Notes: generated from the letters alone by a model not told the origin. 64,000 nucleotides of DNA from UBA1479 sp040221095 (GCA_040221095.1 JAVJVP010000008.1:1-64000); one strand, 5' to 3'. Counted from the first letter of the stretch, positions 41,918 through 51,184 are shown. A program made the numbers and translations.

Positions 41918-42973
41918 TCACCGCCGGGCCTGATGCAGACACCACAGCGCCGATGTCAGCAGCATCACGGCCCCGGCCTGATGCAAGGCGCCCAGAGCGA
42001 CCGGCACCGCCGTCAGCAAGGTCGCGATGCCGATCCCCGCCTGGGCAAGCACTACCAAGGCCATGAACCCGGCCCCCTGCTTGAGATCTCGGGGGGCGTC
42101 GGACCGGCGGACAGCGGCCCAAAACACTAAAACAACACAGACCGTCGCGACGGCCAGAACCCGGTGATCGAACTGAACCGTCGCCCGATCCTCGAAAAAG
42201 TTCAGATAGACCGGACGCAGTTGAAAGGCGTCGGCCGGCAGCAACCGGCCCTCCATCAAGGGAAACGTGTTGTACATCAACCCCGCGTCCAGCCCGGCGA
42301 CCAGGGCGCCGGAAAACACGGTCAGGAAGATGAACCCGAGCAGTCCCGTGGCCCAGGCCACGAACCGCCGCCCCCGGGGCACCACCGCATAGCGCGGCTG
42401 AATGATGTCCAGCGCGGTCCACAGGGCATACAGATAGATCACCAGCGCCAGGGACAGATGCGCGGCCAGACGGTATTGACTGACCGACGGCTCGTCGACC
42501 AGCCCGCTTTTCACCATGTACCAGCCGAGCACCCCTTGCAGCCCGCCGAGCACGAACAGGATCACGCATTTTCCCCGGATCGGGCCGTTCAGACGCCCCT
42601 TGGCCAGGAACCAGGCAAAGGGGACGAGAAACACGATCCCGATGACACGGCCGAACAGGCGGTGCAGGTATTCCAGCCAGAAGATTTCCTGGAACCCGCC
42701 AAGGCTCATGCCCGCGTTGATGTGCCGGTATTCCGGGCTTTGCCGGTAGGCGTCGAAGGCCGCCTGCCAGGCGGCTTCGGTCAGGGGCGGCAGCCAGCCC
42801 GTGACCGGATGCCAGTCGACCATGGACAGGCCCGATTGCGTCAGGCGCGTCACCCCGCCCAGAATGATCATGGCGAAGACCATGGCGCAGATCACCAGCA
42901 ACCAGGTAGCGACGGGATCGAAGGCGCCGGGCCGGGGCAGGTCGGTCTCGCGGGTGTCCGTGGCGGTATTCAT
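41918..42973 (-). CDS. ctaA: Heme A synthase, COX15/CtaA type 2
   Basis: 351 aa, eight predicted membrane helices. It oxidises the C8 methyl of heme O to a formyl group, giving heme A for aa3-type cytochrome oxidase. Four heme-ligand regions are visible, including MVDWHPVTGWLPP, FWLEYLHRLFGRVIG, YRLAAHLSLAL and VQFDHRVLAVATV; the histidines are retained. The alphaproteobacterial Cox15-like type lacks the extracellular cysteine pair of Bacillus CtaA, as here. It is divergent from cobA. No other heme or oxidase gene lies nearby. Confidence 0.94.
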   Translation of the reverse strand: MNTATDTRETDLPRPGAFDPVATWLLVICAMVFAMIILGGVTRLTQSGLSMVDWHPVTGWLPPLTEAAWQAAFDAYRQSPEYRHINAGMSLGGFQEIFWLEYLHRLFGRVIGIVFLVPFAWFLAKGRLNGPIRGKCVILFVLGGLQGVLGWYMVKSGLVDEPSVSQYRLAAHLSLALVIYLYALWTALDIIQPRYAVVPRGRRFVAWATGLLGFIFLTVFSGALVAGLDAGLMYNTFPLMEGRLLPADAFQLRPVYLNFFEDRATVQFDHRVLAVATVCVVLVFWAAVRRSDAPRDLKQGAGFMALVVLAQAGIGIATLLTAVPVALGALHQAGAVMLLTSALWCLHQARR

Positions 42974-43065
42974 GGGCGGGTTTCCACGTCCCTGGTTGCG
43001 TTCTTAAAGGCGGAAAGACGTCGAAAAGGCCATCGGCGCCATTGATTCAGAGGGAGTTTTGCACA

Positions 43066-43146
43066 ATGGTGAGGCCCGGACGCCGCCGCCCATGCCCGCA
43101 ATCTCCCGCGTCATATCGCAAACGCCCGACGAAGCCAACCGCATGA
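43066..43146 (+). CDS. Possible 26-aa leader peptide coupled to cobA
   Basis: An ATG at 43066 lies 9 bp after AGGGAG, a far better ribosome binding site than any start of the downstream gene. It encodes 26 residues rich in Arg and Pro (MVRPGRRRPCPQSPASYR and onward). Its TGA at 43144-43146 overlaps the cobA ATG as ATGA. It could serve translational coupling or attenuation, or be the accidental beginning of the main message. There is no protein-level evidence. Confidence 0.4.
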   Translation: MVRPGRRRPCPQSPASYRKRPTKPTA

Positions 43147-43943
43147 ACAGAAAATCACCTCCCGCCGTCACCCCCGTCGCCATTGTCGGCGCCGGTCCGG
43201 GCGACCCGGACCTGCTGACGGTCAAGGGCCTGCGCCGCATCATGGGCGCCGACGTGGTGGTCTATGACAAATTGGTGTCGGACGAAATTCTCGACCTCAT
43301 CCCCGCCGGCGCCAGCCGCATCTTCGCCGGCAAACAGGCCCGCAACCACCACATGCCGCAAGAGGACATCAATGTCCTTCTGGTCAAGCTGGCGCGGTCC
43401 GGCCGCCGGGTCGTGCGGCTCAAGGGCGGCGACCCCTTCGTGTTCGGGCGCGGCGGCGAGGAAGCGCTGCACCTGGCGCGGGAGAACATCCCGTTCGAAA
43501 TCGTGCCAGGCATCACCTCGTCGGCCGGCTGCGCCGCCTATGCGGGCATTCCCCTGACCCACCGGGGCCTCGCCCACAGCGTGCGCTTCATCACCGGCCA
43601 TCTCGCCGCCGAGGGGTCGCTGGAACTGGATTGGGATGGCCTAGCGGACCCGGAGACGACCCTGGTCGTCTACATGGGCCTGACCAATCTGGCGGCCATC
43701 TGCGATCAGTTGATCGGCCACGGCCTGGCGCCCGACACCCCCGCCGCCGCCATCAACCAGGGCACGCGCCCGGATCAGCGTACGGTGCATGCGCCGCTCA
43801 AGGACCTCGCGGGGGTGGTGGAGGGTGCTGATCTTTCAGGCGCCACGCTGCTGGTGATCGGCAAGGTCGTCGGCCTGGCCCCGGATTTGGCTTGGTTCAA
43901 CCCGGGCCACCTTGAGGGCGGCGAAGCGGACAGCGGGGACTGA
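43143..43943 (+). CDS. cobA: Uroporphyrinogen-III C-methyltransferase (SUMT)
   Basis: 266 aa. It transfers two methyl groups from SAM to uroporphyrinogen III, giving precorrin-2 for siroheme and cobalamin. The glycine-rich GAGPGDPDLLTVKG is at about 16-29. The SAM-binding signatures VRLKGGDPFVFGRGGEE and PGITSSAGCAAYAGIPLTHRG follow. The C-terminus reads LLVIGKVVGLAP. The start at 43143 is chosen because a well-placed leader ORF ends on it; in-frame alternatives at 43092 (ATG) and 43059 (TTG) would extend it. Siroheme from this enzyme would support sulfite reductase downstream of the cys genes 4 kb away. Confidence 0.95.
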   Translation: MNRKSPPAVTPVAIVGAGPGDPDLLTVKGLRRIMGADVVVYDKLVSDEILDLIPAGASRIFAGKQARNHHMPQEDINVLLVKLARSGRRVVRLKGGDPFVFGRGGEEALHLARENIPFEIVPGITSSAGCAAYAGIPLTHRGLAHSVRFITGHLAAEGSLELDWDGLADPETTLVVYMGLTNLAAICDQLIGHGLAPDTPAAAINQGTRPDQRTVHAPLKDLAGVVEGADLSGATLLVIGKVVGLAPDLAWFNPGHLEGGEADSGD

Positions 43944-43951
43944 GTCCCCGC
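43933..43951. other. Strong hairpin around the cobA stop codon
   Basis: GCGGGGAC / GTCCCCGC is an 8-bp perfect stem with the tri-loop TGA, which is the cobA stop codon. No T-tract follows on either strand. It may slow transcription between the convergent cobA and coiled-coil genes or stabilise the 3' end, but it is not a standard terminator. Confidence 0.45.
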
Positions 43952-43971
43952 CTTCCGGCATTCCGTCAGAA

Positions 43972-46900
43972 TCAGATATTGCGGCCCAGGGCGCGGGCCA
44001 GGATCATGTAGACCTTGCCCACGTCCGACGACAGGAAGGTCGTGCGCAGGATGTTGTCGGGATCGCGTTTTCCGGCGTCATGCAGGACCCGTTCGAATTC
44101 CTTGACGTAGCGGCCCGCATAATCCCGGAATTCCGGGTTCTCGCGGTACAGCTTGGCGATGGCATCGAGCTTCGTCTTTTCCCGGAAGCCCAGCATCTTG
44201 CGCACGAAGACGCCCTTTTCGCCCTGGTTGAAGCGGCGCCATTCGTCTTCACTGATCGGCACTTCCAGCGACCGGTTGAGGTCGACCGCCACCGATTGCA
44301 GGCGTTCCGTGACGAAGCCCATCTGCTGCAGGAAGTCCGACGTCTGAACGTCTTCCTTGCGCTTGGCCAGGGTATCCAGGATCGAGCGCGCCTCGTCGGC
44401 GGCGAAGTGAAGCTGGCGCGACTGGGCTTCCAGGTTGGTGCTGGTTTCCTGGGCCCGGCGGCTGAATTCGCCGAGCGAACGGTTGATGTTTTCCGCCTGA
44501 TTGCGCAGCGCCGAATCCCACAGCCCGACCTTGGAAATGGCCTCGTCCGACGCCTTTCCGAGTTGGCGGCCCCGTTCGCTGATCGACTGGCCCAGGGCGG
44601 AAATGCTCTGTTCCGCCTGCCGGTAGTTGGAGGACAGATGATCCATCTGGCGGCGCAGCGTCTCGGCCGCGCCGTCCATCTTGGACAACACCTTGTCGGC
44701 CAGTCCGCCGGCTTCGTCCGTATGGGCGCGCAGGCTGTCCGACAGGCGGTTGATCTTTTCGCTGCTTTCGCGCCACAGGCCGTCGGCCTCTGCCGAGGTG
44801 CGGGCCACCGCTTCGCCCGCCTGGTCCAGGCGCTGGACGGCGCGTTCCGACACGCGGTCAAGCTGTTCGGCCCGGGTGTCGAGGGAATGCGACGCCTCGT
44901 CCACCCGCGACGTCAGGTCGCGCGACACGTTTTCCAGTTCGTCCAGGCGCGCGCGGAACTCGCGGCCCAGGTCTTTCAGCCCCGCCAGGGTGCTGTCCGA
45001 CATGCCTTCCAGTTCCACGGTGCGCTGGCGCAGCATGGTGCCGATGGCCTCGACCTGGCCCGATGCCCGCTCGACCACGCCGGTCAGCTGCTGCGACGAC
45101 GAATGCAGGGAATCGGAAATCAGGGTCACCATGTTGGATGACTTGTCGACGGTCTGGGCGACCTCGTTGGCGCGGCTTTGCAGCCCTTCGCCCACACGCA
45201 TCAGGCGCGCCGCCGCATCGTTGGCCATACGTGTGACATTGACCGCCTGTTCCTGCAAATGTTCCGAAAAGCCGTGCAGGTCGGTGCCCGCCGTTTCCGA
45301 CGCCTTGGCCACGTCGGCGGCCGAGGTGCGCATGACCGTCGACAGGCTGGTCAGGCGTTCGCGGGCGTCCGTGACTGCCTGTTCCAGTTCGCCCCGGTAC
45401 TGCGTCAATCCGTTGCGGATGCCGGCCAGACGGGCCGTCGTGCGGTCGGAATCGGTAACCGCCTCCTGCACCACGTCCTTGACCACATCGCCGATGGTGC
45501 CCAAGCGCGACACCGCGTGGTCGACCACTTCCTCCACCTTGGCGCTGCCTGCCGACAGGGAGTCCGAGGCTTCCGCCACCCGGTCCGACGCCCGCGCCGT
45601 CGCATCGTCCAACTCGCCCGCCGCGTCCTTGAGGAACCGCCGGGCGTTGGCGATGCGTTCGTCGGTCAGGGTGCTGACCCGCTCCAGTTCCACCGTGCGC
45701 AGCTCCATGGCGTCGCGCAGGGCATTCATCTTGCGGTTTGCGGCGTCCGACGTTTCCGACACCGCCTCGCCCTGGCGGAACAGGATTTCCGTGACCATGG
45801 ACAGCAGATTTGCCGCCTGGTCCGACACTTCGCGGATGGCCCGCGACTGGCCGTCCAGGGCGGTGCCGGCCTTGGTCATTTCGCCCACGGCCTCGGCCCC
45901 GGAAATCTGCAGTCCCGTGGTCCCGCGTTTAACGGCGTCCAGGGTGGCGCCGATGGCGGCGGTGGTCTGCGTCGACGCGGCGACGATCTGCTCCAGACGC
46001 CCCTGCATGGCGCCATCCAGGTCGCGCAGTTGGGCCGCCGTTTCGTTGACCGCCGCGTTGACCTGATCACCGGCACCTTCGACGGCGCCCCCGGCATTGC
46101 CCACCTGCTCGACCGCGCGCTGGGAAATCTCGCGCAGGCGGTCGGAATGGAAGCGCAGCAGGGCCGAGACCTTTTCCAGGTTGGTGATGGCCTGGCCCGA
46201 GGAATCGCCGATCAGGGCCGATTGACTGTTCATCTGGCCGCCCAGTTGGCCCAGGCGTTCAACGGCCTGGGTGCTGGCCTCCGTCAGACCCAACAGGGTT
46301 TCCTGCAATGCCTGGGCGGTGGTTTCGGCGCGCTGGGTCGAGGCCTGAACCCGGTCGGCGCTGTGCAGCATGGCCCGCGTGACCGAGGCGACGTCGGCCG
46401 ACCCCTTGTCCACGGTGCGGGCAAGGCTGGTTTCCGTTTCGCGCAGACCCTCGATCAGGCTCGTGACGCGTCCGTCCGCCGTATCGGCGGCGGCGGCGAT
46501 GTCACCCTGGCGACGCATCAGATCGGCACCCACGGCGGCCAGCCGGTTGGCGGCGGCGTCCGCGGCCTGGGCCAGTTCGTTGCGGCGTTGGGCCATTTCG
46601 CGGCCGAATTCCGTAAGCCGCTCGACCGCCTGATCGGCGACGCCACGCAGGTCCTCGGACCGGCCACGCAGTTCGCCGCCCGCGTGTTCCGCGCGCGCAA
46701 TGGTGCGTTCGGCATTGTCGCCAAGTTCATTGGTCGCCTGCCGCAGACTGTCGGCGGCGGCGTCCGCCTGATCGGCGGTGCGTTGGGCCTGGCCGTGCAG
46801 ATTATCGACCTGCGCCGACAGCCCGTCTCCCGACTGGGTCAGGCGGCCGACCGCGCGGTCGACGGTTTCGGCGATGGCGGTGGCCTGACGGTTCAGGCGC

Positions 46901-48102
46901 GCACCCGCGTCGGTTGCCTGGACCACGGCCTGCTCGGTGACGGTCGACAGCGCATCCGCATTGTCGCGCAGAGCCGATGAAATCTGTGAAATCCGGTCGG
47001 AAACCCGCATGCCCAGGGCATCGAGCACTTCGGCCTGACGGCCCAGGCCCAGTTCAAGTTCCGTCGCCACATCCTTGGCCCGGTCGGCACGGTGCGACAG
47101 GTCCTGGGCGCTGTGATCAAGGGTACCCGCCGCGTCCGTGACGGCGGCGTTGGCCTTGCCGGTCATATCCTCGATCTCGCCGATGCGGCGTTCCAAAAGG
47201 CTGTCGGCCTGCACGCCGCGGGCCAGAGCCTCGCGCGATACCGTATCCAGACGCTCCGTGCGGCGGTCAAAGGCCTCGACCGCCTTCAGGGTGCGGTCCG
47301 ACGCGTCCTGGGCGGCGTCGTCCAGTTCCTCGGTCCGGCGCTTCAGGGTCTGGATCATGTCCTCGGCGCGGGCCGAGGCGCGGTCCGTCGTCACGGTCAG
47401 GCCATGGGCCTGTTCGAACAGGATTTCGCCGGCGTCGCGGGCGCGCTCGGCGGCCCGGTCAGAAGCCGAGGTCAGGTCCGCCGTCTGCCGCTTAAGGGCA
47501 TCGGCGACGGCATGGGCGCGCAGGTCCGCGTCCTCGGACACTTGGGCCAAGTCGCGGGTCCGCTCGCGGATCAGATCGCCCAGGGCCTGGCCGCGTCGCG
47601 CGGCCTCGTCCGAGGCGGACAGCAGTTCCTTGGTCTGGTTGCGCAGAGAAGCCGTGATCTCCTGCATCCGGCTGTCGGCACGGTCGGACGGATAAATCAG
47701 CAGTTTCAAATGATCGCGCAACACGGCCGTTTCATGGCGCAGCTGGCGGCCGCGCTCGAAAAAGGCGATGAGCATCCACAGGAAGGCGACCGGCGTGAAG
47801 GCGCCGGCGGCCAGACCGCCGACCTCGTGAGGCAGCAGTTCGGTGAGATTGCCGAAGCCCAGGGATTTGTCGATGAAATCCAGGACCAGGGCCAGCCACA
47901 GCACGGTCAGCACCCCGCCCAGCAGCAGATGCAGCTTCCAGCGTAGATAGAACGGGGCGCGCCAGTCGTCGGGGGCCAGCAGGTCGTTGACCTCGGGCAG
48001 AACCGCCTGGGCCTGGGCCGCCTTGCCGCCCGCGGGAAGACGGCCGGATTCCGGAGTCCCGCCCTGTTTCGGGTTGCCTTGCTGCGATACCTGCTTCGCC
48101 AT
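43972..48102 (-). CDS. Very long membrane-anchored coiled-coil protein, function unknown
   Basis: 1,376 aa. Two N-terminal membrane helices at about 57-76 (LHLLLGGVLTVLWLALVLDF) and 96-115 (GLAAGAFTPVAFLWMLIAFF) are followed by about 1,100 residues of cytoplasmic helical coiled coil. The coil has degenerate repeats of the type DRA-x-x-RA-x-x-L-x-x-R-x-x-E-L and very few aromatics. A globular C-terminal domain (about 1,260-1,376) contains ISEDEWRRFNQGEKGVFVRKM and DVGKVYMILARAL. A strong AAGGAGG site lies 9 bp before the ATG. It resembles in layout the polarity protein TipN of Caulobacter (N-terminal membrane helices plus long coiled coil), but I cannot show homology. A role in cell organisation or polarity is inferred. 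Confidence 0.8.
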   Translation of the reverse strand: MAKQVSQQGNPKQGGTPESGRLPAGGKAAQAQAVLPEVNDLLAPDDWRAPFYLRWKLHLLLGGVLTVLWLALVLDFIDKSLGFGNLTELLPHEVGGLAAGAFTPVAFLWMLIAFFERGRQLRHETAVLRDHLKLLIYPSDRADSRMQEITASLRNQTKELLSASDEAARRGQALGDLIRERTRDLAQVSEDADLRAHAVADALKRQTADLTSASDRAAERARDAGEILFEQAHGLTVTTDRASARAEDMIQTLKRRTEELDDAAQDASDRTLKAVEAFDRRTERLDTVSREALARGVQADSLLERRIGEIEDMTGKANAAVTDAAGTLDHSAQDLSHRADRAKDVATELELGLGRQAEVLDALGMRVSDRISQISSALRDNADALSTVTEQAVVQATDAGARLNRQATAIAETVDRAVGRLTQSGDGLSAQVDNLHGQAQRTADQADAAADSLRQATNELGDNAERTIARAEHAGGELRGRSEDLRGVADQAVERLTEFGREMAQRRNELAQAADAAANRLAAVGADLMRRQGDIAAAADTADGRVTSLIEGLRETETSLARTVDKGSADVASVTRAMLHSADRVQASTQRAETTAQALQETLLGLTEASTQAVERLGQLGGQMNSQSALIGDSSGQAITNLEKVSALLRFHSDRLREISQRAVEQVGNAGGAVEGAGDQVNAAVNETAAQLRDLDGAMQGRLEQIVAASTQTTAAIGATLDAVKRGTTGLQISGAEAVGEMTKAGTALDGQSRAIREVSDQAANLLSMVTEILFRQGEAVSETSDAANRKMNALRDAMELRTVELERVSTLTDERIANARRFLKDAAGELDDATARASDRVAEASDSLSAGSAKVEEVVDHAVSRLGTIGDVVKDVVQEAVTDSDRTTARLAGIRNGLTQYRGELEQAVTDARERLTSLSTVMRTSAADVAKASETAGTDLHGFSEHLQEQAVNVTRMANDAAARLMRVGEGLQSRANEVAQTVDKSSNMVTLISDSLHSSSQQLTGVVERASGQVEAIGTMLRQRTVELEGMSDSTLAGLKDLGREFRARLDELENVSRDLTSRVDEASHSLDTRAEQLDRVSERAVQRLDQAGEAVARTSAEADGLWRESSEKINRLSDSLRAHTDEAGGLADKVLSKMDGAAETLRRQMDHLSSNYRQAEQSISALGQSISERGRQLGKASDEAISKVGLWDSALRNQAENINRSLGEFSRRAQETSTNLEAQSRQLHFAADEARSILDTLAKRKEDVQTSDFLQQMGFVTERLQSVAVDLNRSLEVPISEDEWRRFNQGEKGVFVRKMLGFREKTKLDAIAKLYRENPEFRDYAGRYVKEFERVLHDAGKRDPDNILRTTFLSSDVGKVYMILARALGRNI

Positions 48103-48279
48103 GATTTGCGCCCTCCTTCACGGGCAAAACGCGCAAAAGACATGATACACCCCCGCCCAGCGGGGATGAAACGCCTTTGGATTGAGCCAGCAGGATAGCG
48201 GAATCGTGGTTAAGGTAGGGTTAAAAACAACCTGCGAAACGGCACCTAACCAGTTGTCAAAACAGGAAAATACCAGCCG

Positions 48280-49224
48280 CTATTGGATTCCGACCTCGCT
48301 CAGATACCTGCGCACGCCGGGATGGATATGTCCCGGCGTCGGCGCCGCGATGACCGTGTTCTCCGGCGTCGTCTCCCGCGCCTGTTTGAGCCGCCCCGCC
48401 AACACGCCATGCCCCTGATGCAGGGCCTTAGCCAGACGATAGGCGACGTCGTCGGGCAGATCGGCGCGGGCCAGCAGGAAACTGAACGACGCCACGGAGG
48501 TCACGGCCTCTTTCTGCCCTTCGTAGGACCCGGCGGGCAAAGTGAAGGGCTTGAGGAACGGGTGTTTGGCGTTGACCAGGGCGGCATCGGCGGCGCTCAG
48601 GCCGACGAACCGCCCGCCCCCCTTCATGACCTTGACGAAACCGGGCCAACCGACCCCGCCGCCCCAGAAGCCGTCGATCCGGCCATCCAGCAGCATGGGC
48701 GCTCCGTCCCCCGCCTTGGCCAGGAAATGGGCCTTGAAATCCTTGTCCCGGTCCAGCCCCAGGGCCTCGGACACGTATTTTCCCAGAAGCGTCAGTCCCG
48801 AGGACTTGGTGCCCCAGGCCACCGGCTTGCCGACCAGATCGTGGAACGACGCGGCCGTGCTGTCGCCGCGCACGGCGAACATGCCGAAGGTGGAATAAAT
48901 GGCGGTGACGATCTTGAGGTCCGTGGGCGCCCGGCCGACGCCGTTGAAAGCCTCATAGGCCGGCAGACTGGCGACCAAGGCAATATCGAGCTTTCCCGCT
49001 TCCAGCAGGGGAATGTTCTCGCGGCTGCCCTTGGTGCCGACGGGTGTGACGTCCAGGGCCGCGTCGGTTTCGTTGATGACCTGGGCGGCGGCGCCGCCGA
49101 ACACCTCGAACCCGCCGCCCTTGGTCGCGGTGCCAAGCGACACCTTGGTCTTGTCCGCCAGGGCGGTGCCCTGAACCCCAAGAGCCAGAACACAAACCAG
49201 AACCAGTCGACCGAATGCCCGCAT
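48280..49224 (-). CDS. TAXI-family TRAP transporter solute-binding protein
   Basis: 314 aa. A signal peptide (hydrophobic core LVLVCVLALGVQGTALA, cleavage before DK) sends it to the periplasm. The mature protein has the TAXI pattern LGTATKGGGFEVFGGAAAQVIN, followed by GSRENIPLLEAGKLDIALV. Such proteins capture organic acids or amino acids for TRAP permeases. The ATG at 49224 is chosen for GGGGGA just upstream. No TRAP membrane subunit gene adjoins it within the window, so its permease is elsewhere or it acts alone. The substrate is unknown. Confidence 0.88.
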   Translation of the reverse strand: MRAFGRLVLVCVLALGVQGTALADKTKVSLGTATKGGGFEVFGGAAAQVINETDAALDVTPVGTKGSRENIPLLEAGKLDIALVASLPAYEAFNGVGRAPTDLKIVTAIYSTFGMFAVRGDSTAASFHDLVGKPVAWGTKSSGLTLLGKYVSEALGLDRDKDFKAHFLAKAGDGAPMLLDGRIDGFWGGGVGWPGFVKVMKGGGRFVGLSAADAALVNAKHPFLKPFTLPAGSYEGQKEAVTSVASFSFLLARADLPDDVAYRLAKALHQGHGVLAGRLKQARETTPENTVIAAPTPGHIHPGVRRYLSEVGIQ

Positions 49225-49315
49225 GACGTCCCCCGCAGCAAGGAATGATGACCGGGAAGTGTCATCCCCCTTCCCCATACGGCGCAAGCGACGATTTCGT
49301 GAACGTCCGGGCGTG

Positions 49316-50092
49316 TCAGACCATGTGCTGGCCGCCGGTGACCCAGATCTCGGTGCCCGTGACGTAGCGCGCGTCGTCGGAACACAGGTAATGGATGGCC
49401 CCGGCGACATCCGTGGGCGACCCCATCTTGTCCAAGGGAATGCGCGGGATCAGGGCCTCGTATTCGGGCTGGATCATCTCCGTCTCGATCTCGCCGGGCG
49501 CGACGGCGTTGACCCGTACGCCGAGGGCCGCGAATTCGTTGGCCATTTCCCGCGTCAGGGCCGACAGGGCCGCCTTGGAAATGGAATAGGCCGATCCCGC
49601 GAAGGGATGGATCATGTGCCCGGCGATGGAGGTCACGTTGACGATGGCGCCGTCGCCCTTGTGCAGGGCCGAGGCAAAACCCCGCGACAGGCGCAGCGGC
49701 GCCAGGAAGTTGAGGTCGAAAACCTCCTGCCAGGCGCCCAGGTCGCCGTTCAGGCAGCCAAGCCGTTCCTTGAACGGCGTCTTGGGCGACATCCCGGCGT
49801 TGTTGACGAGGGCTTCCAGCCGTCCCTCGGGCAGGGCCGCGTTGGCCTGTTCGATGAAATTCTCAAGGCTTGCCACGTCGGACAGGTCCGTCGGGATGTG
49901 GCAGGTCCATTGCGGGTCGCGCTTGCACTCTTCCGGCGTGTCTTCCCGCGAACAGGTGATGATGTGCCAGCCTCGCGCCAGGAAGAACCGCGCCGTGGCA
50001 TGGCCGATGCCGCGGCTGGCGCCGGTGATGACCACCGTGCGCACGCGCTGCTCCGCCGCCGCTGCCGGCTGGGTGTCTCCGCTCCCTGTCAT
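49316..50092 (-). CDS. SDR-family NAD(P)-dependent oxidoreductase
   Basis: 258 aa, a Rossmann-fold classical short-chain dehydrogenase. The cofactor motif TGASRGIG is near residue 24, the NNAG motif near 97, the catalytic Ser in NVTSIAG, and Tyr/Lys in YSISK. The C-terminus (YVTGTEIWVTGGQHMV) is typical of FabG-like members. The ATG at 50092 is used. It is divergent from the SRAP gene with 67 bp between. The substrate is unknown; neither neighbour suggests a pathway. Confidence 0.92.
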   Translation of the reverse strand: MTGSGDTQPAAAAEQRVRTVVITGASRGIGHATARFFLARGWHIITCSREDTPEECKRDPQWTCHIPTDLSDVASLENFIEQANAALPEGRLEALVNNAGMSPKTPFKERLGCLNGDLGAWQEVFDLNFLAPLRLSRGFASALHKGDGAIVNVTSIAGHMIHPFAGSAYSISKAALSALTREMANEFAALGVRVNAVAPGEIETEMIQPEYEALIPRIPLDKMGSPTDVAGAIHYLCSDDARYVTGTEIWVTGGQHMV

Positions 50093-50159
50093 GGGCAGGA
50101 CGTTACGGCAAACCATCTGCCTATTCCAGGGCCGGTTTGCCCTGCCCTATACTGCCGCC

Positions 50160-50735
50160 ATGTGCGCCCGTTTCGAAATGTCGGCAAACCCCCAGTTGAT
50201 CATGGACGCGTTCCATCTGGACGCCCCGCCGCCCGTGCCCAACACGGACGACATGCGGCCGACGGACCAGGCCCTGATCATCGACGGCGCGGGTCCGCGC
50301 CTGATGCGCTGGGGCCTGACCGTGGCCTGGGACAGGAAGCCGATGATCAACGCCAGGGCGGAAACGCTGGCGGAAAAGGCGACCTTTCGCCCGTTGCTGG
50401 AACAACGCTGTCTGGTGCCCATGACCGCCTATCTGGAATGGCGCAGGGCCGAGGACGGCGTTAAGCACAGGAATCGCATCGCCCCGGCGACGGGCGGCCC
50501 CGCCGCCTTCGCCGGTCTGACCGACGGCGACGCCTTCACCATCGTGACCTGCACCCCCGCCCCCGCCATCGAACACATCCACAACCGCATGCCGGTGATC
50601 CTCGACGCCCGGGGCGCCGCCGCCTGGATCGACGCGCGGCCCTTCGCCGACGCCCGCGCGGTGCTGTGCCCCTTCGAAGGGGCATTGATGTACGAGGAAC
50701 AGGTGCCCGAACGGGCGCAGGGCGAGTTGTTCTAG
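50160..50735 (+). CDS. SRAP-domain protein (YedK/HMCES-like abasic-site protector)
   Basis: 191 aa. After Met removal the N-terminal Cys of MCARFEM would form a thiazolidine crosslink with abasic sites in single-stranded DNA, as in YedK and HMCES. The other conserved residues are present: INARAET, YLEW with the active Glu, and the His in IEHIHNRMPVIL. The protein is somewhat shorter than E. coli YedK (222 aa). Its stop shares a CTAG palindrome with the stop of the convergent gene. No SOS box was recognised upstream. Confidence 0.92.
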   Translation: MCARFEMSANPQLIMDAFHLDAPPPVPNTDDMRPTDQALIIDGAGPRLMRWGLTVAWDRKPMINARAETLAEKATFRPLLEQRCLVPMTAYLEWRRAEDGVKHRNRIAPATGGPAAFAGLTDGDAFTIVTCTPAPAIEHIHNRMPVILDARGAAAWIDARPFADARAVLCPFEGALMYEEQVPERAQGELF

Positions 50736-51184
50736 TCGTCTTCTTCTTCGTCGTCGGCATAGGGGAAATTGAGCGCCCCGCCGCTTTTGTCGAAGGTCAT
50801 GCGGTGGACGATCTGCTCGCCCGCGTCGATCGCGCCCTCGTCGTGATGCATCAGGGTCGCTTCCACGACTTCGGCCACGAAATCGCCGGTGAGGGGGGCC
50901 AGCAGGCTCTTGTCCTTCAGGAACGCCGGGTCATAGATGACGCGCGCCAGACGCCGGTGATTGCGGTCGACGAAGCGCAGCAGGCGGTTGATGAATTCCT
51001 TCTTGGCCAGATAGGTCGGCATGAACGGCACCGTGTCGGCCAGCACCAGATAGACCAGGTTGGGCATGCGTTCCGTGCGCGGGTCCTCGCCCAGCTTTTC
51101 CGCGACATCCGCGAAATAGACGGCTTGTTCCTTTTCCAGCCGGCCCAGCGCGGCGGTCAGGATACGGCGGTGCACCTGGGACAT
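50732..51184 (-). CDS. Conserved-looking cytoplasmic protein of unknown function
   Basis: 150 aa, mostly helical, without signal, membrane segment or Cys. Recognisable features are MSQVHRRILTAALGRLEKEQ, a proline-containing segment DTVPFMPTYLAKKEFINRLL, and a very acidic C-terminus ending DDEEEDD. I do not recognise a family. The codon use fits the neighbours, and it begins at the ATG at 51184. Its stop codon overlaps that of the convergent SRAP gene through CTAG. Confidence 0.7.
   Translation of the reverse strand: MSQVHRRILTAALGRLEKEQAVYFADVAEKLGEDPRTERMPNLVYLVLADTVPFMPTYLAKKEFINRLLRFVDRNHRRLARVIYDPAFLKDKSLLAPLTGDFVAEVVEATLMHHDEGAIDAGEQIVHRMTFDKSGGALNFPYADDEEEDD

Noticed and set aside
42974..43142. 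A cobalamin riboswitch before cobA
   Set aside because: No B12 box or matching stem pattern was seen in the short region, and a leader ORF fills much of it.
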